The notes beneath the pieces were generated by a model. It was not told where the DNA came from and made no database searches. It saw only the letters and a list, made by a program, of their open reading frames with translations. A stretch of 64,000 nucleotides of DNA, from contig NZ_CP046401.1 of NCBI RefSeq assembly GCF_009762775.1, forward strand, positions 62,001 to 126,000, read 5' to 3'. This document shows positions 29,070 to 36,924 of the stretch, piece after piece; the stretch's first letter is position 1, and each line of letters begins with the position of its first letter. The translations under genes were made by a program, and so were the position numbers. The DNA is from Maribellus comscasis. GTDB taxonomy: Bacteria > Bacteroidota > Bacteroidia > Bacteroidales > Prolixibacteraceae.

Positions 29070-29900
29070 ATGAAACATTTGTTAACAACCACAATTTTAT
29101 TGTACATTCTCGGAATCGGAGCAGGTTACGCCCAGGAAGACGAGGAATCGCAAGACAATATTTTCCAGGGCACCAGATTTGTCAATGCTCAATCGGCAAA
29201 TTTGGTTGAAAAAGGGAAGCTAAATCTATCTATCCAACACCGCTTTGGTGACATAAGCGGTGGTCTTTATGAGCTCTTCGGGCTTGACCTCGCTACGATG
29301 AGACTGGGTTTTGAATATGGTTTTGGAGACAACTTTAATCTTGGAATAGGAAGGAGCACTTATTTAAAAACATACGATGGATTTGCAAAATTCAGATTTG
29401 TGCAGCAAAGCAGCGATTTTCCTTTCACAATTACAGCCACTGCTGAGGGAGCAATTCCAACCCTAAAAAACTATTTCCCGGATTCTAATGATGATTTTTC
29501 AGACAAATTTTCTGGTGCTGTTCAGTTGCATTTGGCAAAAACAATACAAAATTTCGGAATACAAGTTTCTCCCGGTTATCTAAATACGGGCTACCTCAAT
29601 TCAGAAAATACCAGTTATTCGCTTTTTACTCTAGGGCTGGGAGCTTCGGTCAAAGTTTCAAAAAAAGTTTCGGTAAACCTTGAATACCTGCACAGTTTTA
29701 ATAACGATTATTCAAATACCAAACCTTTATCGTTAGGTGTAGATCTGGATACCGGAGGACATTTGTTTCAATTGATTGTTTCCAATTCACAGCAAATGTT
29801 TGGTCAGTATTTGTATACACACACAAGTGGAGACTGGGGTGATGGACATGTCTATTTTGGATTTAACCTGATTCGACAATTTAGAATTAAATACTACTAA
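29070..29900 (+). CDS. DUF5777-family outer-membrane beta-barrel protein
   Basis: The 276-residue protein has a signal peptide (TILLYILGIGAGYAQ), the family motif FQGTRFVNAQSANLVEKGKL, SIQHRFGDISGG and LFGLDLATMRLGFEYG, and then alternating strands finishing FGFNLIRQFRIKYY. It should form a barrel in the outer membrane; its cargo is unknown. Placed between a surface cupredoxin and a Rieske lipoprotein (1 bp gap), it may form the outer-membrane part of an electron or copper relay (inference). Confidence 0.85.
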   Translation: MKHLLTTTILLYILGIGAGYAQEDEESQDNIFQGTRFVNAQSANLVEKGKLNLSIQHRFGDISGGLYELFGLDLATMRLGFEYGFGDNFNLGIGRSTYLKTYDGFAKFRFVQQSSDFPFTITATAEGAIPTLKNYFPDSNDDFSDKFSGAVQLHLAKTIQNFGIQVSPGYLNTGYLNSENTSYSLFTLGLGASVKVSKKVSVNLEYLHSFNNDYSNTKPLSLGVDLDTGGHLFQLIVSNSQQMFGQYLYTHTSGDWGDGHVYFGFNLIRQFRIKYY

Positions 29901-29901
29901 T

Positions 29902-30324
29902 ATGGAAAGAAAAGAATTTATTAAAAAGTTTGCAGTTGGCGGCAGTATTTTGCTGGCAGCGCCGGCCTTATTTAACGCATGTAGCGATGGAAATGACGAT
30001 GTTATCGACGATATGGATGACAACGACGGAACTACTATTGACTTAACCAGCAGTACTTTTGCTAACCTGCAAACTGTTGGTGGTTTTGCCTACAAAGGCG
30101 ACATTATTATTATCAGGGTCAGTAACACACAATATGTTGCCTTGTCAAGTGTTTGTACGCATCAGGGATGTACTGTTGAATTTAACTCCACCGATACCGC
30201 TGTTGTTTGTCCGTGCCATGGCTCAGCATTTAGTACTACAGGAGCAGTGACACAAGGGCCTGCAGCAACGAATCTGAAATCATATTCTGTTACTGTTAAC
30301 GGCGATACGCTGACAATAAAATAA
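29902..30324 (+). CDS. Rieske 2Fe-2S lipoprotein
   Basis: The 140-residue protein begins MERKEFIKKFAVGGSILLAAPALFNACSDG, a signal with a lipobox Cys (LFNAC). It has the two Rieske cluster motifs CTHQGC and CPCHGSAF, with Cys and His ligands complete. It is a periplasm- or surface-facing electron carrier. It is the last gene of the DUF2892-cupredoxin-DUF5777-Rieske operon and is followed by a strong terminator. Confidence 0.9.
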   Translation: MERKEFIKKFAVGGSILLAAPALFNACSDGNDDVIDDMDDNDGTTIDLTSSTFANLQTVGGFAYKGDIIIIRVSNTQYVALSSVCTHQGCTVEFNSTDTAVVCPCHGSAFSTTGAVTQGPAATNLKSYSVTVNGDTLTIK

Positions 30325-30377
30325 CTCTGTGCTTTGGACAAACGGGCTTTCTGATAAAAATATGGTTTATAGAAAAT

Positions 30378-30432
30378 GTTGGCAAAAAAAACGGATTTTA
30401 AAGAATTGTAAATCCGGGATTTTTTTGCCAAC
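30378..30432. terminator. Bidirectional terminator between Rieske and cupin genes
   Basis: An inner stem CGGATTT/AAATCCG is followed on the plus strand by GGATTTTTTT and preceded by an A-run; the outer GTTGGCAAAAAAA / TTTTTTTGCCAAC arms also pair. It lies between two converging genes and can serve both. Confidence 0.85.
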
Positions 30433-30448
30433 ATAACTACTTTTATAA

Positions 30449-30715
30449 TTACTCGAACGTATAATGTTTACTCACGGCAGAATGGATATCCCAAATACAT
30501 TCCAGTCCTGCCGGAAATACAACAAAATCGCCCGATTTTATTGTAATATTCTCAAACTCGGAAATAATTGTTGCCTCACCTGATACAATATAACATGTTT
30601 CTGTTTTATCGTAGTACCATTCAAATTTTTCTTCTTCGTGCTCCCAAACCGGCCACGAAAAAACATCCATCTCCTCCAGCTCCTCCTGCTCCAATTGATC
30701 TACGGTTATTCTCAT
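30449..30715 (-). CDS. Small cupin-domain protein (EutQ/DUF861-like)
   Basis: The 88-residue protein fits a single cupin: VFSWPVWEHEEEKFEWYYDKTETCYIVSGEATI...ITIKSGDFVVFPAGLECIWDIHSAVSKHY. The WPVWEHEEEKFEW opening and SGDFVVFPAGL are typical of the cupin_3 group. Its ligand is unknown. It stands alone, sharing a terminator with the converging Rieske gene. Confidence 0.82.
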   Translation of the reverse strand: MRITVDQLEQEELEEMDVFSWPVWEHEEEKFEWYYDKTETCYIVSGEATIISEFENITIKSGDFVVFPAGLECIWDIHSAVSKHYTFE

Positions 30716-30870
30716 ATCAAATTTTTAGATAAAAGTACAAAAGAAATTATTTTGAAATTTCTTTTTCCTAACAAAAATTATATTATTGTAGCAAAATCTT
30801 TAATCGTATCTTAATTCTTTCTAAATCATATTTTATTGTATTCAATCTATTTTCACTCAAAATAAAAAAC

Positions 30871-31773
30871 ATGAAAAATTTTATTCTCATTTCAATCTTA
30901 CTGATTACTGTAATTGGTTGTCAGCAACCAAAACCAAATTCAACAGAAGAAAAAAGCAACAATTTCACTTTTGTATTTGCAACCGATATTCATATAACTG
31001 AAGAGCGAAATGCAACAGAAGGATTTTTGCAGGCCATTGATTCCATCAATAAAATTGCACCTGACTTTGTTTTAACCGGCGGCGATAATATTATGGATGC
31101 ATTGGGGCAAACTTATGGCAGAAGCGATACATTGTATAATTTGTATGAAAAAACCGCAGAGAAAATTGAAGCTCCGGTATACAATACGATGGGAAATCAC
31201 GAAGTTTTTGGCCTTTATGAAAGAAGCGGAGTAGATCCTTCTCACGAAAAATACGGTAAAAAAATGTACGAAGACCGTATTGGAAAGAGGTATTATTCTT
31301 TTGACCATAAAAACTGGCATTTTATTGTTCTCGATGGAATTGGATTTACTGAAGACAGACACTATTACGGGCTAATTGATTCGGTTCAGGTAGAATGGTT
31401 AAAACAGGATTTGGCTCAAACAGGAAAAGAAACGCCGGTTATTGTTAGTACACATATTCCTTTGTTAAGCGTTGGCAAACAAATTATGGCCGGTCCTACT
31501 GAAGCATTTGAAAAAGGATCGGTTGTAACAAATGCACTTGAAATTATTGAAATTCTTGAGCAATATAATGTTAAATTGGTTCTACAGGGACACCTGCATT
31601 TTCTCGAAGATATTAATTACAATGGAATTCATTACCTGACTGGTGGCGCTGTTTCATCAAATTGGTGGAGAGGACAACGGTATGGAATGGAGGAAGGATT
31701 TGTTAAAATAAACATTTCAGGCGAAGATTTCAATTGGCATTATGTTGATTTTGGCTGGGAAGTAAACGAATAA
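30871..31773 (+). CDS. Metallophosphoesterase lipoprotein
   Basis: The 300-residue protein has a lipoprotein signal (ISILLITVIGC) and the calcineurin-like phosphoesterase motifs in order: ATDIHI, TGGDNIMD, MGNHEVF, STHIPLL and QGHLHFLED, supplying the two-metal site. It cuts a phosphomonoester or diester outside the cytoplasm; the substrate is unknown. It is a single-gene unit ending at the hairpin at 31792. Confidence 0.88.
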   Translation: MKNFILISILLITVIGCQQPKPNSTEEKSNNFTFVFATDIHITEERNATEGFLQAIDSINKIAPDFVLTGGDNIMDALGQTYGRSDTLYNLYEKTAEKIEAPVYNTMGNHEVFGLYERSGVDPSHEKYGKKMYEDRIGKRYYSFDHKNWHFIVLDGIGFTEDRHYYGLIDSVQVEWLKQDLAQTGKETPVIVSTHIPLLSVGKQIMAGPTEAFEKGSVVTNALEIIEILEQYNVKLVLQGHLHFLEDINYNGIHYLTGGAVSSNWWRGQRYGMEEGFVKINISGEDFNWHYVDFGWEVNE

Positions 31774-31791
31774 TACTGATACAAAAAAGAT

Positions 31792-31815
31792 AGCCGTGCA
31801 CCTTAATGCACGGCT
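31792..31815 (-). terminator. Terminator of the iorAB operon (and possibly of the phosphoesterase gene)
   Basis: AGCCGTGCA and TGCACGGCT pair around a 6-nt loop. On the minus strand the stem is followed by ATCTTTTTTG, a proper U-run; on the plus strand there is none, so it best serves iorB, which ends 52 bp away. Confidence 0.8.
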
Positions 31816-31867
31816 AATTAACCCCCAAACACACTATTTTGAGCAAGAAGCCCAAAACATTTTCCTT

Positions 31868-32443
31868 TTACTTACCTGTAAATTTCTTTCCAGCTTCAAA
31901 TGCTTTCGTATTTAAATAAACAATATTTTCACCTTTTTGTTTAAAAATCGTCCGAATCCCTTCAACAATAATTTCATCGTGAATATTTATAAAAGGAGAA
32001 GCAGCACCCAACATCACCATATTCGAAGCTTTGGGATTACCAATGTCACGCGCTATTTTGTCGGCTTCTATTTGTACAATCTTAAATTTCTTTCTTAACT
32101 CTTCAAATGTTTTATCCAACTCAGGATAATTTGGAATATTCTTAAATTCAGTTGTGTTGGTTACCAAACTTCCTCCTTTGGAAAGATAAGGCAAATAACG
32201 AAGCGATTCCAGTGGTTCAACTGATAAAATTATATCTGCCTCTCCCATTGGAATTAAATCGGAATAAATGGGTTTATCGGAAATACGCAAGTGAGAAACT
32301 ACTGCTCCGCCCCGTTGACTCATTCCGTGGGTTTCGGCCTGTTTTAAATAATAGTTTTCGTTTAATGCCGCTGCACCTAACGTAGTAGCAATAGATAATA
32401 TTCCCTGGCCGCCAACTCCGGCCAAAATTATATCGGTTTTCAT
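31868..32443 (-). CDS. iorB: Indolepyruvate oxidoreductase subunit beta
   Basis: The 191-residue protein opens with GVGGQGILSIATTLGAAAL and has QAETHGMSQRGGAVVSHLRI and GEADIILSVEPLESLRYLPYL, the hallmarks of the gamma-type domain of 2-oxoacid:acceptor oxidoreductases. With IorA it oxidatively decarboxylates aryl pyruvates from aromatic amino acids to aryl-acetyl-CoA. It lies 1 bp after iorA. Confidence 0.93.
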   Translation of the reverse strand: MKTDIILAGVGGQGILSIATTLGAAALNENYYLKQAETHGMSQRGGAVVSHLRISDKPIYSDLIPMGEADIILSVEPLESLRYLPYLSKGGSLVTNTTEFKNIPNYPELDKTFEELRKKFKIVQIEADKIARDIGNPKASNMVMLGAASPFINIHDEIIVEGIRTIFKQKGENIVYLNTKAFEAGKKFTGK

Positions 32444-32444
32444 T

Positions 32445-34055
32445 TTATGCTTGTTTTTTGGCTTTGTTTATTTTTTTTGTCCTTGCAATTTTTTGAATAC
32501 ATTCTCTTCGTCCGATAATCACAGAAACTCCGTCATACTCCATTTCTTCTTTTATTATCTCCACAATTTCATCGTGATTCTTTTTTAGGGGAATAAATAA
32601 ACGGATATGTTCCGGCTGAACTCCAATTCCTTCACAGATTCGTTCAATTTTACCTTTTGCAGAAGAATCCTGTCCGCCAGTCATAGCAACAGCTTCGTTA
32701 TCTACAATGATAATATTTACATTGGTATTTTCAACCACACAGTCGAGTAAACCGGTAATCCCTGAATGTGTAAATGTAGAATCGCCGATAACTGCAAAAA
32801 CCGGTTTTAAACCGGCATCAGAAGCTCCTTTTGCCATGGTTATTGAAGCCCCCATGTCAACACATGTATTAATCGTATTATAAGGTGGCAAAGCTCCGAG
32901 CGTATAACAACCAATATCAGAAAAAACACGGCCGTCTCCAATTTCTTCAATAACCTCATTCAAAGCAAAATATGTATCCTGATGCCCACATCCGGCACAA
33001 AGCGATGGCGGACGATTTGCAAGATTATCAGGCACTTTGAAAGTCTCAGCTTTTTCTTTCCCTAACGCTTTCGCCACATGATCAGGATTTAGCTCTCCTC
33101 TTCTTGGAAGTGCCCCACTCAAACGGCCACAAACCTTTGTTCCTTTTTCAAAATAATCTTTTAAAAGTTCCTCAACCAGTGGATATCCCTCTTCAATTAT
33201 CAATAATTCATCACATTCGTTTTCCAGTTTTTTTAACCATTTTTCCGGAACCGGGTACTGACTAATTTTTACCACTGGATATGGACACTTTCCTTCAGGG
33301 TAATTTTCCATCAGATAATTGTGTGCAATTCCGCATGTAACGATTCCGAGGCCTTTATCTTTACCTTCTGTAAACGTGTTAAATTTTGACTTCTCTGAAA
33401 GCTCGGTCAGCCAATCTTGTTTATCCAAAAGATTCTGATAATACTTTCTTCCGTAAGCAGGCAAAAGCATAAATTGCATCAAATTCTCAGGAAGTTTTAA
33501 TTCATTCTCAGGCAAAATTTCCTTTTGTACAACACCAGCGCGTGAGTGTGCCAGCCGGGTTGTAATGCGCATCATTACCGGCAATTTTGTTTTTTCAGAA
33601 AAAGCAAAAGCTTCCCTTGTCATATCATAGGCTTCCTGTTGATTTGAAGGCTCAAAAACTGGAATCATCGCAAATTTTCCGTAAAAGCGGGAGTCCTGTT
33701 CATTTTGTGAAGAATGTTGCGACGGATCGTCGGCCACCGTAATCACCAAACCTCCGTGAATTCCTGTTATCGCTGCATTCATAAAAACATCGGCGGCCAC
33801 GTTCAAACCTACATGTTTCATGCACGCCATTGAACGTTTCCCGGCATACGACATTCCTAAAGCTTCTTCCAAAGCCGTTTTCTCATTTGCCGACCATTCT
33901 CGGTGAATATCTCTTTCAACAGCGATTTTGTTGTTCTGAATGTATTCGGTTATTTCAGTTGAAGGGGTTCCGGGATAAGCATAGATACCCGAAATTCCCG
34001 CGTCGATAGCGGCCTGACCTATAGCTTCAACTCCTAAAAATAAGTTACGTTGCAT
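32445..34055 (-). CDS. iorA: Indolepyruvate oxidoreductase subunit alpha, without the C-terminal ferredoxin domain
   Basis: The 536-residue protein has the N-terminal pyrimidine-binding domain (GVEAIGQAAIDAGISGIYAYPGTPSTEI) and the TPP-binding half (CAGCGHQDTYFALNEV, FSDIGCYTLGALPP, GDSTFTHSGITGLLDCV and VDNEAVAMTGGQ). It ends shortly after VIIGRRECIQKIA in a Lys-rich tail. Classic IorA is longer by about 80-100 residues, with a Cys-rich 2[4Fe-4S] domain; I see no such Cys set here, so an external ferredoxin must take the electrons. The shorter form may be usual in Bacteroidota. It is the first gene of the iorAB pair. Confidence 0.92.
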   Translation of the reverse strand: MQRNLFLGVEAIGQAAIDAGISGIYAYPGTPSTEITEYIQNNKIAVERDIHREWSANEKTALEEALGMSYAGKRSMACMKHVGLNVAADVFMNAAITGIHGGLVITVADDPSQHSSQNEQDSRFYGKFAMIPVFEPSNQQEAYDMTREAFAFSEKTKLPVMMRITTRLAHSRAGVVQKEILPENELKLPENLMQFMLLPAYGRKYYQNLLDKQDWLTELSEKSKFNTFTEGKDKGLGIVTCGIAHNYLMENYPEGKCPYPVVKISQYPVPEKWLKKLENECDELLIIEEGYPLVEELLKDYFEKGTKVCGRLSGALPRRGELNPDHVAKALGKEKAETFKVPDNLANRPPSLCAGCGHQDTYFALNEVIEEIGDGRVFSDIGCYTLGALPPYNTINTCVDMGASITMAKGASDAGLKPVFAVIGDSTFTHSGITGLLDCVVENTNVNIIIVDNEAVAMTGGQDSSAKGKIERICEGIGVQPEHIRLFIPLKKNHDEIVEIIKEEMEYDGVSVIIGRRECIQKIARTKKINKAKKQA

Positions 34056-34187
34056 AAAAGTATTTTGAGTTTTTTATTGGCGTGAAATTAGGCTGTGTAA
34101 ACCAGAGAAAAAATATCAAATCTCAGGAAAAAGCCTTTTCAATATTGTTTAAAAACAGTTTTACTATTTTGGATAATTTGTGGATTT

Positions 34188-34343
34188 TTAACTAAAAACG
34201 GTTAAAACCAATTTCCTTGAGCCACCATAATCTCTGAACTCGCAAAAGTATATCCCCTGCCAGGTACCAAGATTTAATCGGTTGTTGGTAATAGGAATAG
34301 TTATTTCAGCTCCAATAACCGACGATTTTAGATGTGCAGGCAT
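34188..34343 (-). pseudogene. yjbQ: 3' part of yjbQ split by the island
   Basis: The last 51 codons of a YjbQ (UPF0047) protein: MPAHLKSSVIGAEITIPITN ... GTWQGIYFCEFRDYGGSRK. The open frame reaches back to 34376, but bases 34344-34376 are island sequence. The missing 85 codons are at 47728-47982. Joined at these edges the two pieces give 136 codons without a frame change and restore the conserved EGADDMPAH. Confidence 0.9.
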
Positions 34344-34370
34344 AACACAGTCACTATGTGTTAATACATG
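34334..34370. other. Left island junction (attL-like)
   Basis: Host sequence ...GCAGGC-AT (AT at 34342-34343) passes into island sequence AACACAGTC. Seventeen nt inside the edge lies TTAATACATG (34361-34370), the reverse complement of CATGTATTAA at the same distance from the right edge. Confidence 0.75.
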
Positions 34371-34396
34371 ATGCATTTGTGTCTAAAATCAAATAA

Positions 34397-34807
34397 TCAG
34401 CTAATTATAGTTGCTGTAATTTTTCTACTACCACCATAATTCCGAAATTCACATAAATATATACCCTGCCATGTACCCAAATTCAAACGGTGATTAGTTA
34501 TTGGTATAGTTAATTCTGCACCAAATATAGAACTCTTTACATGTGCAGGAAAATCATCAGCACCTTCAAGCACATGTGTGTACACGGGGTGGTTCTCAGG
34601 TATGAGCTTATTAATAAACGATTCAAAGTCCACCCTAACGGATGGGTCGGCATTTTCATTTAACGTCAACCCAGCTGAAGTATGTTTTATAATTAGATGT
34701 AATAAGCCCTTTTCAGGTAACTTAGGTAAATTATCTTCAATAACATGAGTAATTAGATGAAAACCACGATGGTATTCCTTTAACCTTATATCGGTCTGTG
34801 TAATCAT
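34397..34807 (-). CDS. yjbQ: YjbQ-family protein carried by the island
   Basis: A complete 136-residue UPF0047/YjbQ protein with the family motifs LLHLIIKHTSAGLTLNENADPSV, the EGADDFPAHVKSS block and LNLGTWQGIYLCEFRNYGG. Some family members have thiamine-phosphate synthase activity; the physiological role is not settled. It has the same length as the host gene that the island disrupts and would replace its function. At the position matching the island crossover the host bases CAT are AAA here (34550-34552), changing Met to Phe. It differs from the host gene at many positions, so it came with the island. Confidence 0.92.
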   Translation of the reverse strand: MITQTDIRLKEYHRGFHLITHVIEDNLPKLPEKGLLHLIIKHTSAGLTLNENADPSVRVDFESFINKLIPENHPVYTHVLEGADDFPAHVKSSIFGAELTIPITNHRLNLGTWQGIYLCEFRNYGGSRKITATIIS

Positions 34808-34832
34808 TTACTTTATTTTTCTTTAACGCAAT

Positions 34833-36110
34833 TTATAAACAATCTTCCCATTTATAAATAATTTCATCAACGGTTCTCCAAACATTATTCATGTGATAAA
34901 ATCCATCAGTAATCAAAAAACCAATTTTACCATTTTGCGGGTCATTCTTTAATCTTGGTAATTGAACTAACTGATAACTTGCAATAGAATTGGGTGGAAA
35001 ACGTTGTGTAATTTCATATTCATTTTTTAATAAATCTGTAAAATATGAATCCTTATAAGTCAATTGAACAATTGTTGGAGGGTTAAATATCTCATTAACA
35101 AATGGCACAATATATCTTGCGAGGTTGTCCAAGTCTATAATTTTTTGTTTTGGTGGCACAAAAGTTACTATAACACTAATTGGGTGTAATAGTGGGAATA
35201 AAACTTTAAACTTTTCTTTAAAAACTTGTAGTTCCTTTTTTAAGTTTGTTTTAAAAATACTTTTTTCTCCACTTACTTGTGGTGCATTACCAAAATGCAA
35301 ATAAGCTGGTGAAAATGAAATTAAATTTCTCGAACCATTCCAAATGCTTTGAAAATCACTATTGCTGAAATATTTTTTGTTATTGGAAAAATACGGTTGA
35401 AATACAGATATTAAGCTTCTAATATCTAAGTTATTTTGTTTTAAAAATTGCTCTTGTATCTGACGAATTAAGAAACTCTTTTGCATCTTATAGTAACGTT
35501 TACCAAATAATTTATCATAGTCGTTCTTGCCTTCTTCTAAATCTTTTAATTCTTCAAAATAATCTTTATTGTTATAATATCGTTCTTCCTCAAGTTTTTC
35601 CTCAAATTTGGATTCTAATGAGTAATCAGAATCTGTGAAATCATTTCTTATTATTTTTTGTGCTAATTCAATATCTGCTAAAAAATACCTCAGGTTACAC
35701 ACCTTCAGTTCTATACTTGGTGTTTTACTCGATTTTTCATCAATGTGATAATTACAAATTAAAATCTTTATTTGGCTATCATCTTTGTATAAAATACCTT
35801 TTAAACTATCTATATGGGGCATTTCTTTATGCAAAAGGTCCAGGTAATTTTTTGATAAAGTTTGTATTGCGGGAGGGTTATCTTTGGTAGTGAAATAATC
35901 AATTTCTAAAATTATATCACTTCTAAAAGCTCTACGGTTTTGCTCTTTTAATTGCTTCCGAATTTCACTACGAAAAATGCGTTTTTCTTCATTAGAACTA
36001 TTTTTTCCTTTGGGTTCTTGATTAACCACTAACCTAACGGTTTTAATTATTCTTTTAAAACGTTCATAACGCTGTCCATTTATCGTATCTAAATATTCAG
36101 TTCGGGTCAT
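34833..36110 (-). CDS. Island protein with two RusA-like motifs (possible nuclease)
   Basis: I start at the ATG at 36108-36110 (425 residues, MTRTEYLDTINGQRYERF). No named family is certain. The N-terminal part has IILEIDYFTTKDNPPAIQTLSKNYLDLL followed by GILYKDDSQIKIL, which resembles the DxDNLxK...LDxL...DDxQ pattern of RusA Holliday-junction resolvases. The C-terminal part has KQKIIDLDNLARYIVPFVNEIF, again with a DxDNL core. The middle (about 150-250) is charged and Tyr/Glu/Lys-rich. The two halves may be a duplicated RusA fold in which each keeps part of the active site. It lies between the island yjbQ and the structured patch. Confidence 0.5.
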   Translation of the reverse strand: MTRTEYLDTINGQRYERFKRIIKTVRLVVNQEPKGKNSSNEEKRIFRSEIRKQLKEQNRRAFRSDIILEIDYFTTKDNPPAIQTLSKNYLDLLHKEMPHIDSLKGILYKDDSQIKILICNYHIDEKSSKTPSIELKVCNLRYFLADIELAQKIIRNDFTDSDYSLESKFEEKLEEERYYNNKDYFEELKDLEEGKNDYDKLFGKRYYKMQKSFLIRQIQEQFLKQNNLDIRSLISVFQPYFSNNKKYFSNSDFQSIWNGSRNLISFSPAYLHFGNAPQVSGEKSIFKTNLKKELQVFKEKFKVLFPLLHPISVIVTFVPPKQKIIDLDNLARYIVPFVNEIFNPPTIVQLTYKDSYFTDLLKNEYEITQRFPPNSIASYQLVQLPRLKNDPQNGKIGFLITDGFYHMNNVWRTVDEIIYKWEDCL

Positions 36111-36122
36111 TTTAATAATCAA

Positions 36123-36548
36123 AATAGTAGTTGCAAAGTAATATCATAACTAAATAAAAAGTAGAATTTATGTGAAAAAATGGTAAAATTTTTTTTGGAA
36201 TTTTGACCAAAAATGGGTCAAGCTTCTTTTTTAGGTCTGACGGCTATTTAGAATGTTTCCAAACTACACCGTAAAGGGGGGAAACCCCTGCACCTAATCT
36301 TGCACCTCCTGGCGACCGCTCTCCCTGGGGAAGAAACGGTCCCTGGTTAGCCCGAATTTGTTTCACATTTTATTATGTTTATAATAATCAAGAGATAAGA
36401 CCCATACTATCAGAACTGTATATATTCTATTTAACATCACAAATTGTGAAACAAAATATTTTTGCAGTTTCTCCAGGTGATAGATTTTATTTATTACACC
36501 AGTACAGGGTACGGTTTGCACGTAAACTAAGTTATCTTCTTTTAGTAA
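36123..36548. other. Island intergenic region with a GC-richer structured patch and long inverted repeat
   Basis: No gene is seen. Bases 36215-36360 are distinctly richer in G/C than their surroundings and contain GGGG-AAA-CCCC, two GCACCT units and an ACCG...CGGT arm around a CTCCCTGGGGAAG near-palindrome. Next, TTGTTTCACATTTT (36358-36371) pairs with AAATTGTGAAACAA (36441-36454) at 13 of 14 positions. The patch could be an oriT or structured-RNA relic of a conjugative element; this cannot be settled by eye. Confidence 0.5.
36358..36454. repeat. 14-bp imperfect inverted repeat enclosing 69 bp
   Basis: TTGTTTCACATTTT at 36358-36371 and AAATTGTGAAACAA at 36441-36454 are reverse complements with one mismatch. 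They could be ends of a miniature element or a hairpin; no flanking duplication is obvious. Confidence 0.45.
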
Positions 36549-36767
36549 CTATTCACCATTCATTCGGTATGCCGTTAAGTAACCATTTCTCGCTACAATA
36601 AAGTCTAAGCATTCAATGTTGCTTCCAATTTGAAACGGGTTACAGTTTAACCAGTAATGACCAAAGAGCTCAGGTTTCTCATCATCTTTGTAATAACCAT
36701 CCACACCAGATAATTTTATATTTTTATCTCTTAATTTGGGTAGTGCTACCATGCTGAGTTCATTCAA
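36549..36767 (-). pseudogene. C-terminal remnant of a metallophosphoesterase
   Basis: The 72-codon frame encodes ...KPELFGHYWLNCNPFQIGSNIECLDFIVARNGYLTAYRMNGE. FGHYWL followed by a CLDxxVAxxGxLxAYRxxGE block matches the C-terminal end of bacterial Ser/Thr-phosphatase-like metallophosphoesterases; the metal-binding N-terminal motifs are missing. It has only a TTG to start from and no upstream continuation, so it is a fossil of an earlier gene. Confidence 0.6.
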
Positions 36768-36924
36768 ATGGTGATTATGTGCTTATAACCGCCATTCAAT
36801 TCTTATTTCACTTCCAACCGTACCGTCTTTATTCGAAAAGTTTATGTAGTTGGGTATATTAACTTATTCATCTTTAAGTAATACATTAACCACTATAAAT
36901 AATCTGGTTTTAATGGTTCAATTG

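Noticed and set aside
36215..36360. rRNA or tRNA fragment in the GC-richer patch
   Set aside because: No tRNA arms or known rRNA conserved blocks could be traced.
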